The position numbers and the translations under genes are program-made. 64,000 nt of DNA. Source: Paenibacillus sp. FSL W8-0426. GTDB lineage: Bacteria > Bacillota > Bacilli > Paenibacillales > Paenibacillaceae. Under the pieces are notes generated by a model that saw only the letters and a program-made list of their open reading frames with translations, had not been told where the DNA came from and did no database searches. Shown here one piece after another: positions 36,860-46,132 of this stretch. Each line of letters begins with the position of its first letter. Positions within the stretch are counted from its first letter, which is position 1. The DNA lies in contig NZ_CP150203.1 in the NCBI RefSeq assembly GCF_037969725.1, forward strand, positions 6,501,501 to 6,565,500, given 5' to 3'.

Positions 36860-38245
36860 ATGGAATTTATTAGCACACGGGGAAATGTCGGCGGCATCGG
36901 TTTTGTGGACTCCATTTTGATGGGGCTTGCCGACGACGGCGGCCTGCTCGTACCGACGGCCATACCACAATTATCATCCGAAACACTTCAATCCTGGCAG
37001 TCGCTCAGCTATCAGGAGCTCGCTACGGAAGTGTTCTCGCTATACATTGGTGACGACATTCCGAAGGACGACCTTCGGAAACTGGTAGACGACAGCTATG
37101 GCACGTTCCGTCATCCGGAAGTAACGCCAGTGCGGCACTTGCAAGACAACGAATACGTGTTGGAACTGTTCCATGGGCCTACATTTGCCTTCAAGGACGT
37201 TGCTCTGCAATTCCTCGGCAACCTGTACGCTTACGTCTCCCGCAAACGCGACATCAAAGTCAACATACTCGGCGCTACTTCGGGTGATACCGGCGCTTCC
37301 GCCATTGAAGGCGTAAGCGGCAAGGAAGGCATCCGGATCTGTATCCTGCATCCGCACGGCAAAGTCAGCAAAGTGCAGGAGCTGCAAATGACGACCGTGC
37401 ACAGCGACAACGTGCTCAACCTGTCCGTCGACGGCAACTTCGACGACTGCCAGCGCATTATCAAGGAACTGTTCGCAGACGTTGATTTCAAGCATCGTTA
37501 TCACTTGCGTGCCATCAATTCCATTAACATCGCCCGTATTTTGGCACAAACCGTGTATTATTTCTACGCATACTTCCGTCTGAACAAGGCGAACGGAGCT
37601 ACGATTAACTTTAGCGTGCCGACAGGCAATTTCGGCGACATTTTCGCGGGTTACCTGGCTAAACGGATGGGACTGCCGATCGGCAAACTCATCCTGGCTA
37701 CGAATGAAAACAATATCCTGGAACGCTTCGTCAGCGAAGGCGTTTATCAGCCTGGCGCATTCCGCAGCACGCATAGCCCATCGATGGACATTCAGGTGGC
37801 AAGCAACTTCGAGCGTTACCTGTACTATCTGTACCAAGAGGATGCCTCCGCGGTTGTTGCGCTGATGGACCAATTCAAAAACGAAGGCAAAGTGGTCATC
37901 CCTGAGGACAAACTGGCCATCGTTCAGCGCGATTTTGCAGCTTATGGCGTTAAAAACCAGGAGTGTCTCGATAAAATCGCCGAAATTCATGCCGGCACGG
38001 GCTACCTGCTTGACCCGCATACTTCTTGCGGCGTTGTGGCCGCGGAGCATCGCGGCAGCCGGGATGAAATCAACGTGACCTTGGCCACTGCTCATCCGGC
38101 TAAATTCAACGAATCGATTGCACTCGTGAACATCGAGCAGGAGTACCCTGAGCAGATTCAGGCTTTGTTCGAGAAGCCGCAGTATCAAACGACCGTTGGC
38201 AATTCCAATGAGGAAATCGCCCAACAATTGGAGAAGTTTTTCTGA
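36860..38245 (+). CDS. thrC: Threonine synthase
   Basis: 461 aa. PLP-dependent conversion of O-phosphohomoserine to threonine. The PLP-binding Lys is in TFAFKDVALQF, and GATSGDTGASAIEG, NSINIARILAQ, PTGNFGDIFAGY and SPSMDIQVASNFER identify the longer (E. coli/yeast-type) class. The second of two ATGs is chosen because the first abuts the GAGGGG site. No hom or thrB is adjacent, so the pathway genes are elsewhere. Confidence 0.95.
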   Translation: MEFISTRGNVGGIGFVDSILMGLADDGGLLVPTAIPQLSSETLQSWQSLSYQELATEVFSLYIGDDIPKDDLRKLVDDSYGTFRHPEVTPVRHLQDNEYVLELFHGPTFAFKDVALQFLGNLYAYVSRKRDIKVNILGATSGDTGASAIEGVSGKEGIRICILHPHGKVSKVQELQMTTVHSDNVLNLSVDGNFDDCQRIIKELFADVDFKHRYHLRAINSINIARILAQTVYYFYAYFRLNKANGATINFSVPTGNFGDIFAGYLAKRMGLPIGKLILATNENNILERFVSEGVYQPGAFRSTHSPSMDIQVASNFERYLYYLYQEDASAVVALMDQFKNEGKVVIPEDKLAIVQRDFAAYGVKNQECLDKIAEIHAGTGYLLDPHTSCGVVAAEHRGSRDEINVTLATAHPAKFNESIALVNIEQEYPEQIQALFEKPQYQTTVGNSNEEIAQQLEKFF

Positions 38246-38309
38246 TTCGATCCCATTGCAAAAACAGGCCGGCGCGAATATCCCACCGTATTCGCTGATC
38301 CCGGTACAA

Positions 38310-38354
38310 GCAAAGCCCGCATTCCATAAAGGAAGCGGGCTTTGCTGCGTTTTT
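38310..38354 (+). terminator. Terminator of thrC
   Basis: GCAAAGCCCGC...TTCC pairs with GGAA.GCGGGCTTTGC (38310-38345), followed by GCGTTTTT. Lies between convergent thrC and cydC. Confidence 0.85.
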
Positions 38355-38412
38355 GCGTCATTAAAGGGACTTCAAGAAGGCTTCACAAAAAAGGCTTCAT
38401 GCAGATCATCGC

Positions 38413-40332
38413 TTATATCTTCCGATTGAAAAGCGGCTCGGGCTTTTGCCAGGTCTGTGCCCAAGGCTCCCGTTTAGCGTTTCCCGCCCATCCCGGTCGA
38501 TCCAGTTCCACCAAGCGACGATATCGTTCTTCCTTCGCCAGCAGCTGTTCGTGGGAGCCCCGCATCGCAATTCGCCCGTTCTCCATAAAGATCAGCTCAT
38601 CCATCTGTTCGGCGCCCATCAGGTGATGGGTCACCCAGATCATCGTTTTGCCCTGCATGCTTTCCAGCATCGTGCGCATCAGCGCGCGTTCCGTCATCGG
38701 ATCAAGCCCTACCGTCGGTTCGTCGAGGATGACAACGGGCGTATCACGAAGCAGAACCCGCGCCAGCGCGATCCGCTGCCGCTCACCGCCCGAGAATCGT
38801 TGGCCCGTCTCCAGCATCGGCGTTTCGTAACCCAGGGGCAGCGACTGAATGAGGTCGGCAAGCCCTACTTGGGCTGCAACGCGGCGCAGTTGTTCGTCTG
38901 TCGCATCCGGACGGCCGATCCGCAAATTGTTTGCCACCGTCGTATCAAACAGATGCGGATGCTGGTTTAATACGGAAATCACCTCAGGCAGGCTCTCGCC
39001 GAGGGACTGTACAGGCTGTTCGTTGAATAACACTTTTCCGGCGGATGGTTCAAGCGCGCCTTGAATAAGTTTAAGCAGCGTCGATTTGCCGCCGCCGCTC
39101 CGCCCAAGGATCGCCAGTCGCTTGCCTTGCGGCAGATGAAGCGTGAGTTCATGCACAGCGTCCTCGTCATCCTGGCCGTAGCGAAAGCTGACGCGGTCCA
39201 GGCGGATATCCGCTTTGTGCTTCGGATGAATCCGAATGCGGATGCGATGGTCAGACAGCCGTTCCAGGCTTGGCTCGGCGGGATTCGGCGACATGCGCTC
39301 CAGGCGGGGCTCGGCTTCCTTCTGCTGCCCTTGTTCGCCCTCGGTACCTTCCAACCGCCGCAAGCGGTCCAGCGATTCCCGATACCTCGGGATATGCTGG
39401 ACCGCTTCGGACACGGGCAGTACCGCTTCCGCAAGCGGAAACACGACCAGCGCAAAGGCCGCGATCATCACTGCCGGGACATGCCCGGCAAAGGCTTGTC
39501 CGCCTGCCCAGATGGTGACGGAGCAGACCGTCAGGCCGATAACGCACTGGGCAAGCAGGTCGCGCCAGCGCGTCCATTGCTGCAATCTGCCGCGAACCTC
39601 ATCGGCCCGCCCTTCCTCCGCCTCCTGCTGCAGGACGAATTCGCGTACGCGTCCACTGGCCATCCAGTCGCCCAATCCCAATACGCCGTCCGTTAAGCGG
39701 GTGTACAGGTTGGCGTTTTCCCGTTTCATCCGCACATGCAGCTTCCATGTCATCTTAAGGGACAAGGCGGGCAGGATGCCTACCAAAACCAGCAGATACA
39801 GACCGATCCAAAGCGCGAATCCCGGGTCCATGCTGCCAAACGCCGCCACGGCTGCCGCATAGAGAATCAGCGAGGTAACCGCCGGGAATACGGTGCGCAG
39901 GTAGATGTCCTGCAGCCGTTCCACATCATCCGCCAATGCGCCCAGTACATCCCCGGCCCGCATGCGGGAACGCAGGAACAAGGCTTGCGGTTCAAGGATG
40001 CGGTACAATTTCACGCGTTGATCGGCAAGCACGCGCAATACCGCATCATGACCGGCGAGACGTTCGGCATACCGGAATACCGCCCGAAAGATGCCGAATG
40101 CACGCACGCCTACAATCGGCACATACACCATCAAGATGTTTTCCGGACGGAGGGCAGACTTGGAGATCAGATAGCCGGAGGTGAACAGCAGCATAACCGC
40201 GCACAGCGCAGCAAGCGTGCCGAGCGCTATAACGAGCACGAAGCGCCAGCGATGCCGGAACGCATGGGGAGCAATCCAGCCACGCCGTGGCGCTTTGCCT
40301 TCCATTGCCTCCCCTTCATATCTACCTTGCAT
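38413..40332 (-). CDS. cydC: Heterodimeric thiol exporter subunit CydC
   Basis: 639 aa, longer than typical CydC (about 570) because of a charged linker (about 365-410) between the membrane and ATPase domains. Six membrane helices then Walker A GRSGGGKST, signature FSGGERQRIALARV, Walker B VVILDEPTVGLD. With CydD it exports glutathione or cysteine and is needed for cytochrome bd assembly. The start at 40332 follows the cydD stop by one base and has GGAGG nine bases upstream. Last gene of the cyd cluster. Confidence 0.92.
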   Translation of the reverse strand: MQGRYEGEAMEGKAPRRGWIAPHAFRHRWRFVLVIALGTLAALCAVMLLFTSGYLISKSALRPENILMVYVPIVGVRAFGIFRAVFRYAERLAGHDAVLRVLADQRVKLYRILEPQALFLRSRMRAGDVLGALADDVERLQDIYLRTVFPAVTSLILYAAAVAAFGSMDPGFALWIGLYLLVLVGILPALSLKMTWKLHVRMKRENANLYTRLTDGVLGLGDWMASGRVREFVLQQEAEEGRADEVRGRLQQWTRWRDLLAQCVIGLTVCSVTIWAGGQAFAGHVPAVMIAAFALVVFPLAEAVLPVSEAVQHIPRYRESLDRLRRLEGTEGEQGQQKEAEPRLERMSPNPAEPSLERLSDHRIRIRIHPKHKADIRLDRVSFRYGQDDEDAVHELTLHLPQGKRLAILGRSGGGKSTLLKLIQGALEPSAGKVLFNEQPVQSLGESLPEVISVLNQHPHLFDTTVANNLRIGRPDATDEQLRRVAAQVGLADLIQSLPLGYETPMLETGQRFSGGERQRIALARVLLRDTPVVILDEPTVGLDPMTERALMRTMLESMQGKTMIWVTHHLMGAEQMDELIFMENGRIAMRGSHEQLLAKEERYRRLVELDRPGWAGNAKREPWAQTWQKPEPLFNRKI

Positions 40333-40333
40333 G

Positions 40334-42115
40334 TTACACCGCCTCCATCTGAGCCTGAACCATCTCATAATATACGCCTTTTTGGGCCAGCAATTGTTCA
40401 TGCGTTCCCGTCTCGGCCACGGTGCCGTTCTCCATGACGATAATGCGATCCATATGCGGCATCCAATGCAGCCGGTGGGTCGCCAGAAACACCAGTTTTT
40501 CCTTGAACAATGGCAGCATTGTCGATTTCAGCTCGTATTCCGTCTCGACATCGAGATGTGCTGTTGGCTCATCCAGCAAAAGCACAGGGCGTTTGCTAAT
40601 TAAAGCCCGTGCCAGCGCCACGCGCTGCTCCTGCCCGCCGCTAAGCTGTCTGCCCCCGGCTCCAATCAGCTCGTCGATTCCCCTTGGCAAGGTCGAAACC
40701 AGATGGCTTAATCCGGCAGCCTGAATGGCGCTCCACACCTCTTCATTTGAAGCCTCGGGCCTATAAAAACGCACGTTATCTGCCAGACTGCCGCTGAAAA
40801 TATGCGGATGCTGCGGAATGGCCGCCGTCTGCCGCCTCCAGGCCTCTGTCATCTCCAGAGACAACGGGCGGCCGTTGTACAGCATCTGCCCGGAAGTCGG
40901 CAGCACGAAACCTCCCAGCACGTCAACGAGGGTGGATTTGCCCGCCCCGCTCGCGCCGATGATTCCGACCTTGCCCATGCCGGTAACCTGGAAAGTCACG
41001 TCCTTCAAGGATGTTGGTCCACCGTCCTGATGGCTGACCTGTACATCCCTTAATGCCAACCTGCTGGCTGTATCCCATACCGGCAATGCCGCATCCCCTT
41101 CATCCATAGTGTCAGATGCCGGCTGATGGTTTAATGCGTAGATATAAGCCTCCTTCTGCTTCTGCTCGGCAGATTCCCCCTTCAAGATCATGTCGCGAAT
41201 CGCTTCTCCGGCCTCTTTGCCGTCCAGCGTTGCATGATAATCCGCTCCCAGCATGCGCACAGGCAAAAAGTACTCGGGTGCCAAAATAAGCACCGTCAGC
41301 GCCTGAGCCAACAGTATGCTTCCTTCTGTCAGGCGCAGCCCAAGGCTGACCGCCACCGAAGCGACCGACAGCATCGTGAAGAAATCCAGCGCGAACGAAG
41401 ACAGGAACGCCATCCGCAGCGTAGACATCGTCGCTTTGCGGTAGCGCTCGCTCACCCGCATGATCGTCCCGGCGTGCCTGCCGCTTTGTCCAAGCGTTTT
41501 AAGCGTCTCCAGGCCGCGGAGCGTATCCACGAAATGGTTTGCCAGCGCCTTGTAGGACTTGAACTGCAAGTCGATTTTCCGCTGCGCCGCCAAACCGAGC
41601 AGAATGAGAAAACCGATCAGGATGGGCAGCGTTACGGCCAGAATCATCCCGGACATCACATCCAGCTTGAACACATACAACAATATGACCAATGGAACAA
41701 GTCCCATGCCCAGCATGCGGGGGATAAACAGCTCCAAATACGTTTTGTACTGCGTTGTCCCTTCCCGCGCCAGCGTGACCAAATGGCCCGTTCCTTCCGT
41801 CTTGGCAAAACGCGGCCCGAGCCGGAACCATTGCTCCACCATCTGCCTGCGCAAGTCGGTTCCCGTCTTCTCTGCATATCGCGACACGATCAACTGCAAC
41901 CAGAAGGAGATCGCGTAACGGGCGGCAAATGCGGCCAGGAACAGCAGCAGTACAGGATACTGCGACGATACGGCAGCACCTTCAAATAAAGCGGTGATGG
42001 CCTGGGCCAGCCATTTGGCCTGCATGATGATGGCCATGGCCTGCAGCAGCACCAACGCCGATGCTAGTGCCAGCACAGGGCGCACGCCCGGCAGCTTCAG
42101 CAGCCCCCTTCCCAT
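40334..42115 (-). CDS. cydD: Heterodimeric thiol exporter subunit CydD
   Basis: 593 aa. Exporter domain (about 10-310) and ATPase with Walker A GASGAGKST, signature LSGGQEQRVALARAL and Walker B VLLLDEPTAHLD. CydD features include FWLQLIVSRYAEKTGTDLRRQ and GTTQYKTYLELFIPRM. It starts one base after the cydB stop and ends one base before cydC, so it is translationally coupled on both sides. In Bacillus nomenclature the two ABC genes are called cydC and cydD in gene order. Confidence 0.93.
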   Translation of the reverse strand: MGRGLLKLPGVRPVLALASALVLLQAMAIIMQAKWLAQAITALFEGAAVSSQYPVLLLFLAAFAARYAISFWLQLIVSRYAEKTGTDLRRQMVEQWFRLGPRFAKTEGTGHLVTLAREGTTQYKTYLELFIPRMLGMGLVPLVILLYVFKLDVMSGMILAVTLPILIGFLILLGLAAQRKIDLQFKSYKALANHFVDTLRGLETLKTLGQSGRHAGTIMRVSERYRKATMSTLRMAFLSSFALDFFTMLSVASVAVSLGLRLTEGSILLAQALTVLILAPEYFLPVRMLGADYHATLDGKEAGEAIRDMILKGESAEQKQKEAYIYALNHQPASDTMDEGDAALPVWDTASRLALRDVQVSHQDGGPTSLKDVTFQVTGMGKVGIIGASGAGKSTLVDVLGGFVLPTSGQMLYNGRPLSLEMTEAWRRQTAAIPQHPHIFSGSLADNVRFYRPEASNEEVWSAIQAAGLSHLVSTLPRGIDELIGAGGRQLSGGQEQRVALARALISKRPVLLLDEPTAHLDVETEYELKSTMLPLFKEKLVFLATHRLHWMPHMDRIIVMENGTVAETGTHEQLLAQKGVYYEMVQAQMEAV

Positions 42116-42116
42116 C

Positions 42117-43130
42117 TCAGTACTCCAGGTGATGCTGCTCGTTCAAGCGTTTGCGGAAAATGTAATAGCTCCAGATCTGATATCCCAGCACAAACGGCAG
42201 CAGCGTGCAGGCAACGATGGTCATGACCTTCAAGGAATAAGCGCCCGACGATGCATTATGTACCGTGAGGTTGAACGCTTCTCCTAACGAACTGATCATG
42301 ACTCTAGGGAACAATCCGACAAACACGGAGGCAAACAAAATCGCAATGACGGCACCCGTCATGCCGAAAGCCCATCCCTCGCGCTGCTGCCGCACAAAAT
42401 AGGCAGCGGCGGCGAGGGCAGCGGCACCAAGCGCCACCAGAATCCAAAGCGCCCATCCGCGGACGTCAAACATGTCTGTCATGAAATAGGTCAATGCGGC
42501 ATAAAGCGCAAGAACGACTGCCAGCGGCAGCATCAGTTTGCGGGCCATGTGCAGCGCGCGTTCCCGGAGCGGTCCGACCGTGCGGAGCGAAGCAAACAAC
42601 AGGCCGTGCACCAGGCATAGCATCGTTACGGCAAGTCCGCCTACCACGGTGTACGGGTTTACGATATCCAGGAAACCTGCCCGAAGCTGCATGTCACCGT
42701 CAATCGGCAATCCCTTCATCAGCGTTGCGAATACTACGCCGAACAGGAACGGCAGCAGGGCGCTGGAGACAACAATGATAATGTCCCATGTCTTGCGCCA
42801 GCGCTGGTGTTTCATCTTGCTGCGGAATTCAAACGCTACTCCCCGTCCGATCAGGGCAAGCAGCACCACGACCAGCGGCAGGTAAAATCCGCTGAACAAG
42901 GTCGCATACCAGTGCGGGAAAGCGGCAAACATCGCACCGCCCGCCGTCAGCAGCCACACCTCGTTCCCATCCCAGAACGGTCCGATCGAATTGATCATCG
43001 TCCGTCGTTCCCGGTCTGTCCGCGCGATCAGTCCTGTCGACATGCCCACGCCGAAATCAAAGCCTTCCAGAAAGAAAAAGCCGATAAACAACACGGCAAT
43101 CAGCACAAACCACAGTTCACTTAGTGACAA
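42117..43130 (-). CDS. cydB: Cytochrome bd ubiquinol oxidase subunit II
   Basis: 337 aa from a TTG at 43130 preceded by GGGGG eight bases upstream; this yields the N-terminus SLSELWFVLIAVLF that aligns with Bacillus CydB (338 aa). In-frame ATGs at 43145 and 43172 lie further inside cydA and lack spacing. About nine membrane helices; FFFLEGFDFGVGM and GPFWDGNEVWL are the CydB signatures. It pairs with CydA to reduce oxygen using quinol. It overlaps cydA by 14 bp. Confidence 0.93.
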   Translation of the reverse strand: MSLSELWFVLIAVLFIGFFFLEGFDFGVGMSTGLIARTDRERRTMINSIGPFWDGNEVWLLTAGGAMFAAFPHWYATLFSGFYLPLVVVLLALIGRGVAFEFRSKMKHQRWRKTWDIIIVVSSALLPFLFGVVFATLMKGLPIDGDMQLRAGFLDIVNPYTVVGGLAVTMLCLVHGLLFASLRTVGPLRERALHMARKLMLPLAVVLALYAALTYFMTDMFDVRGWALWILVALGAAALAAAAYFVRQQREGWAFGMTGAVIAILFASVFVGLFPRVMISSLGEAFNLTVHNASSGAYSLKVMTIVACTLLPFVLGYQIWSYYIFRKRLNEQHHLEY

Positions 43131-44532
43131 CTGAATAACCCCCATCCATGCCGAACGGATCGGCCGATTCATCCTGTTCCTCCGATTGGTCGACCGCGTA
43201 AGGCCCTGCTTTGATTTTGCGAACGAACAGGTAGACCATCACGATGCCGAGAATCGTATAGGCTGCCGTAAAGGCAATCGTCGAGAACAAAATCTGTCCT
43301 GCCGTCACATTGGGCGATACCCCGGCTTCCGTCGTCATGTAACCGAAGACCGTCCACGGCTGCCGGCCCACCTCGGTCATGATCCAGCCGGCCGTGTTGG
43401 CGATAAACGGCAACGAAATCGCAAAAATCATCGATTTCATGAACCAAGGGCGGGCACCTTCCAGTTTCCGGCGAAGTGCCAGGTAACAGCCGTACAGCGC
43501 AAGCAGGATCATCAACCCGCCTGCAGCAATCATGATGCGGAAGCTCCAGAACGTCGTGCGCACAGGCGGAATGTAATCGCCAGGTCCGTACTTCTGTTCA
43601 TACTCGGCCTGCAGCTCCTTCATGCCCGTTACGCTGCCGGAAAACTTGCTGTAAGACAGGTAACTCAGCAGCCCGGGAATTTTGAGTTCGCCCGAGTTTT
43701 CCTGCTTGTCCGGATCGATAAAGGCAACCACTGTCCATGGGGCAGGATCCTCCGTCGTCGTCCACGTTCCTTCGCTGGCAGCCATCTTCATCGGCTGTGT
43801 TTCGACCAGGTACTGCGCCTGGAAGTGACCGGAGAATGCTACCCCGATCGAAGAAACCAGCGCCACGACGATGCCGATATGGAACGATCTGCGGAACACG
43901 TCCACATCCTGCTTTTTCATCAGCTTAAACGCACTGATCCCGGTCACGACAAAAGCTCCTGTCATCAAAGCCCCGAAGATCGTATGCGGGAATTCGACCA
44001 GCAGCTGCCCATTGGTAATCAAGGCGAAGAAATCGTTCATCTCGGCCCGGCCGTTGTTGATCGTGAATCCGACAGGATGCTGCATGAAGGAATTCGCCGC
44101 CAAAATCCACAGCGCGGACAGGAACGTGCCGGTAAACACCAGCCAGATGCAGGCCAGATGCACCTTTTTGGACAAGCGCTCCCACCCGAAAATCCATAAT
44201 CCGATAAACGTCGATTCCATGAAAAATGCCAGCAATGCTTCAATGGCGAGCGGTGCGCCGAACACGTCGCCCACAAAGCGGGAATACTCGGACCAGTTCA
44301 TGCCGAACTGGAATTCCTGCAGAATGCCCGTAACTACCCCGACGGCGAAATTGATCAGGAACAGCTTGCCCCAAAATTTGGCCATCGTCTTGTAAATTTC
44401 CTTGCCTTTGACGACGTACAACGTCTCCATGATTGCGACCAGCAGCACCAAACCGATGGACAGCGGCACAAAGAAAAAGTGGAAGATCGTCGTAAGCGCA
44501 TATTGGATACGCGATAGCATAATCGGATCCAT
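43117..44532 (-). CDS. cydA: Cytochrome bd ubiquinol oxidase subunit I
   Basis: 471 aa, about nine membrane helices. Quinol-oxidising, heme-bearing subunit. The heme b558 and b595 ligand regions are visible: RIQYALTTIFHFFFVPLSIG with the N-terminal His, and GRQPWTVFGYMTT. The Q-loop is short, as in Bacillota. AAGGGG six bases before the start overlaps the last codons of a 14-codon upstream ORF. First large gene of cydABDC. Confidence 0.96.
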   Translation of the reverse strand: MDPIMLSRIQYALTTIFHFFFVPLSIGLVLLVAIMETLYVVKGKEIYKTMAKFWGKLFLINFAVGVVTGILQEFQFGMNWSEYSRFVGDVFGAPLAIEALLAFFMESTFIGLWIFGWERLSKKVHLACIWLVFTGTFLSALWILAANSFMQHPVGFTINNGRAEMNDFFALITNGQLLVEFPHTIFGALMTGAFVVTGISAFKLMKKQDVDVFRRSFHIGIVVALVSSIGVAFSGHFQAQYLVETQPMKMAASEGTWTTTEDPAPWTVVAFIDPDKQENSGELKIPGLLSYLSYSKFSGSVTGMKELQAEYEQKYGPGDYIPPVRTTFWSFRIMIAAGGLMILLALYGCYLALRRKLEGARPWFMKSMIFAISLPFIANTAGWIMTEVGRQPWTVFGYMTTEAGVSPNVTAGQILFSTIAFTAAYTILGIVMVYLFVRKIKAGPYAVDQSEEQDESADPFGMDGGYSVVTK

Positions 44533-44535
44533 AAC

Positions 44536-44580
44536 TTACCCCTTCTTTCTGTTCACATGCAAAATTTTCGCGTTTGGCAT
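44536..44580 (-). CDS. Candidate 14-aa leader peptide upstream of cydA
   Basis: An ATG at 44580 preceded by AAAGGAG with eight-base spacing opens MPNAKILHVNRKKG, ending in TAA three bases before the cydA ATG. The cydA ribosome binding site lies inside its final codons, so its translation would affect cydA initiation. It could be a leader, a coupling ORF, or a chance frame; the strong Shine-Dalgarno argues for real translation. No family is recognisable at this length. Confidence 0.45.
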   Translation of the reverse strand: MPNAKILHVNRKKG

Positions 44581-44655
44581 CGGTTTGTCTCCTTTGCCTC
44601 ACCCTGCCAAACACGTCCTAATGAACGTTATTGTGCCAGATCGCTAAATTTGCAC

Positions 44656-44712
44656 ATGTGACAATTATCACAAACTTTGGCATGTCCACAAAAAAAAGTG
44701 ATGGCGGTCACA
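44656..44712. promoter_or_regulatory. Two Rex/Fnr-like operators upstream of cydA
   Basis: TGTGA-CAATTA-TCACA (44657-44672) is a perfect inverted repeat, extended to ATGTGA...TCACAA. AGTGA-TGGCGG-TCACA (44697-44712) is a second site; their centres are exactly 40 bp apart. Both fit the Rex pattern TTGTGA-N6-TCACAA and the Fnr pattern TGTGA-N6-TCACA. Rex control of cyd genes is established in Bacillus. Confidence 0.6.
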
Positions 44713-44726
44713 CAATTTATAAAAAT

Positions 44727-46046
44727 TTAATCTTGGATATCAGGAAATCGAACCGGCTGATTCCCCGTTGCACCCCATAACAGTCGCTGCAGCACAACCC
44801 CAACCAACCCAATGAGAAACGTTGCTGCCCCAATGTAGACAAAGGTCAAACCAGGGCCGGCAGCCTGAATCAGAACACCTCCTGCAAGCGGGGCAGCGAC
44901 TAGCACGATGCTCGACATGGAATTCTGAATGCCGAATACCCTGCCCACCATGTCCGGCGGGCTTTCCTTTTGCAGCAAATAATTCATGGTCACCATGGAC
45001 AAGCCGTTGCCGAGACCGATGCATAGTCCCCAGAAGATGATCCACCCTTCATGCGTAGACGGTTCCAGCCAGCCAAGTCCGGCGATCCCCGCACCGATCA
45101 ACAGAAAACCTCCCCCAAGCCCCCAACCGTAACTAATGCGTGACAAACGATTGAGCACCATGATGATGGCTACGGCACCTGCGCCTGCGGAAGCTCCGAG
45201 CCAGCCGACCAGCACCTCGTTGTCCGGCTTGATGCTTCGAAAGAGGGTGGCGAATTGATAATCGATCATAAGAATGGCCAACAGTCCTGTGCAGCCAAAC
45301 CAAATCGTCCGGAATACCGCCGGTTTGCTGCGCAAAAAAATCCATCCTTCCTTCCACTGCGTTATCCACGATGCCTGCCGTGTTTGATCGTTCCCAGCCA
45401 CTAGGTCGACATCTGTAGTCTTCGCCTTCTCTGTCAAACGCCTTAACGGCCACAAGACCATCCCTGAAAGCAGGCGGCTGCAGGCATTGACGACAATGCA
45501 GATTTGCGGCGAAAATACCGCCAAAATCACGGCACCGAGCAATGGCCCTGCCACCTTGGAGCATTGGGCAACAAAGCCGTTCATCGAGGTGGCCTGCAGC
45601 AGGTGTTTTTCCGACACGACTTGGCGTGTCAATGCCTGCTGTGCAGGAATGTGGAACACGCCCATCATCGCTCTCGCACCGAGCAATGGGAGCAGCCAGC
45701 CCGGCCCTGGCGCGAACAGAATGCCCACGGTCAGCAGCACGTTCGCCGCATCGCAAATCAGCATGATGTTCACCTTCGGCCACCGGTCGGCCAGCGTGCC
45801 TGCAATCGAGCCGAACAGGATGCCCGGAATGGCCATGCATACGGGAACCAGAGCAATAATCAGCGGATCTGCTCCCCAGCGGTAAGCAATCATGACCTGG
45901 ATGGCGAGTGCGTCGAACCAGTCGCCGAACGTGGCCAGCGCGTAGGCCAGGAACAACCGCACGAATCGTATATTTTTCCACAAGCTGCCTTGGGGTGCCG
46001 AAGCCGATGAATGGGCGGCATGCTTTTCTTCAGGTATTGTTGTCAT
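44727..46046 (-). CDS. MFS transporter
   Basis: 439 aa with about twelve membrane helices. Start MTTIPEEK has GGAGG eight bases upstream. Typical MFS_3-type features: FVRLFLAYALATFGDWFDALA in helix 1 and the GTLADRWPK loop between helices 2 and 3. Probably an efflux pump, substrate unknown. It lies 86 bp downstream of a winged-helix regulator gene in the same orientation, probably cotranscribed. Confidence 0.9.
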   Translation of the reverse strand: MTTIPEEKHAAHSSASAPQGSLWKNIRFVRLFLAYALATFGDWFDALAIQVMIAYRWGADPLIIALVPVCMAIPGILFGSIAGTLADRWPKVNIMLICDAANVLLTVGILFAPGPGWLLPLLGARAMMGVFHIPAQQALTRQVVSEKHLLQATSMNGFVAQCSKVAGPLLGAVILAVFSPQICIVVNACSRLLSGMVLWPLRRLTEKAKTTDVDLVAGNDQTRQASWITQWKEGWIFLRSKPAVFRTIWFGCTGLLAILMIDYQFATLFRSIKPDNEVLVGWLGASAGAGAVAIIMVLNRLSRISYGWGLGGGFLLIGAGIAGLGWLEPSTHEGWIIFWGLCIGLGNGLSMVTMNYLLQKESPPDMVGRVFGIQNSMSSIVLVAAPLAGGVLIQAAGPGLTFVYIGAATFLIGLVGVVLQRLLWGATGNQPVRFPDIQD

Positions 46047-46132
46047 GTTAGTCTCCTCCTGATCCAGTCCAGCAGCCTGGACGGCTGCATCTCTTATGAC
46101 TGTGATCATATAGGAGCAATATCAGAGGAATA

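Noticed and set aside
37040..38227. 395-codon minus-strand open frame
   Set aside because: Antisense to thrC; no recognisable protein features.
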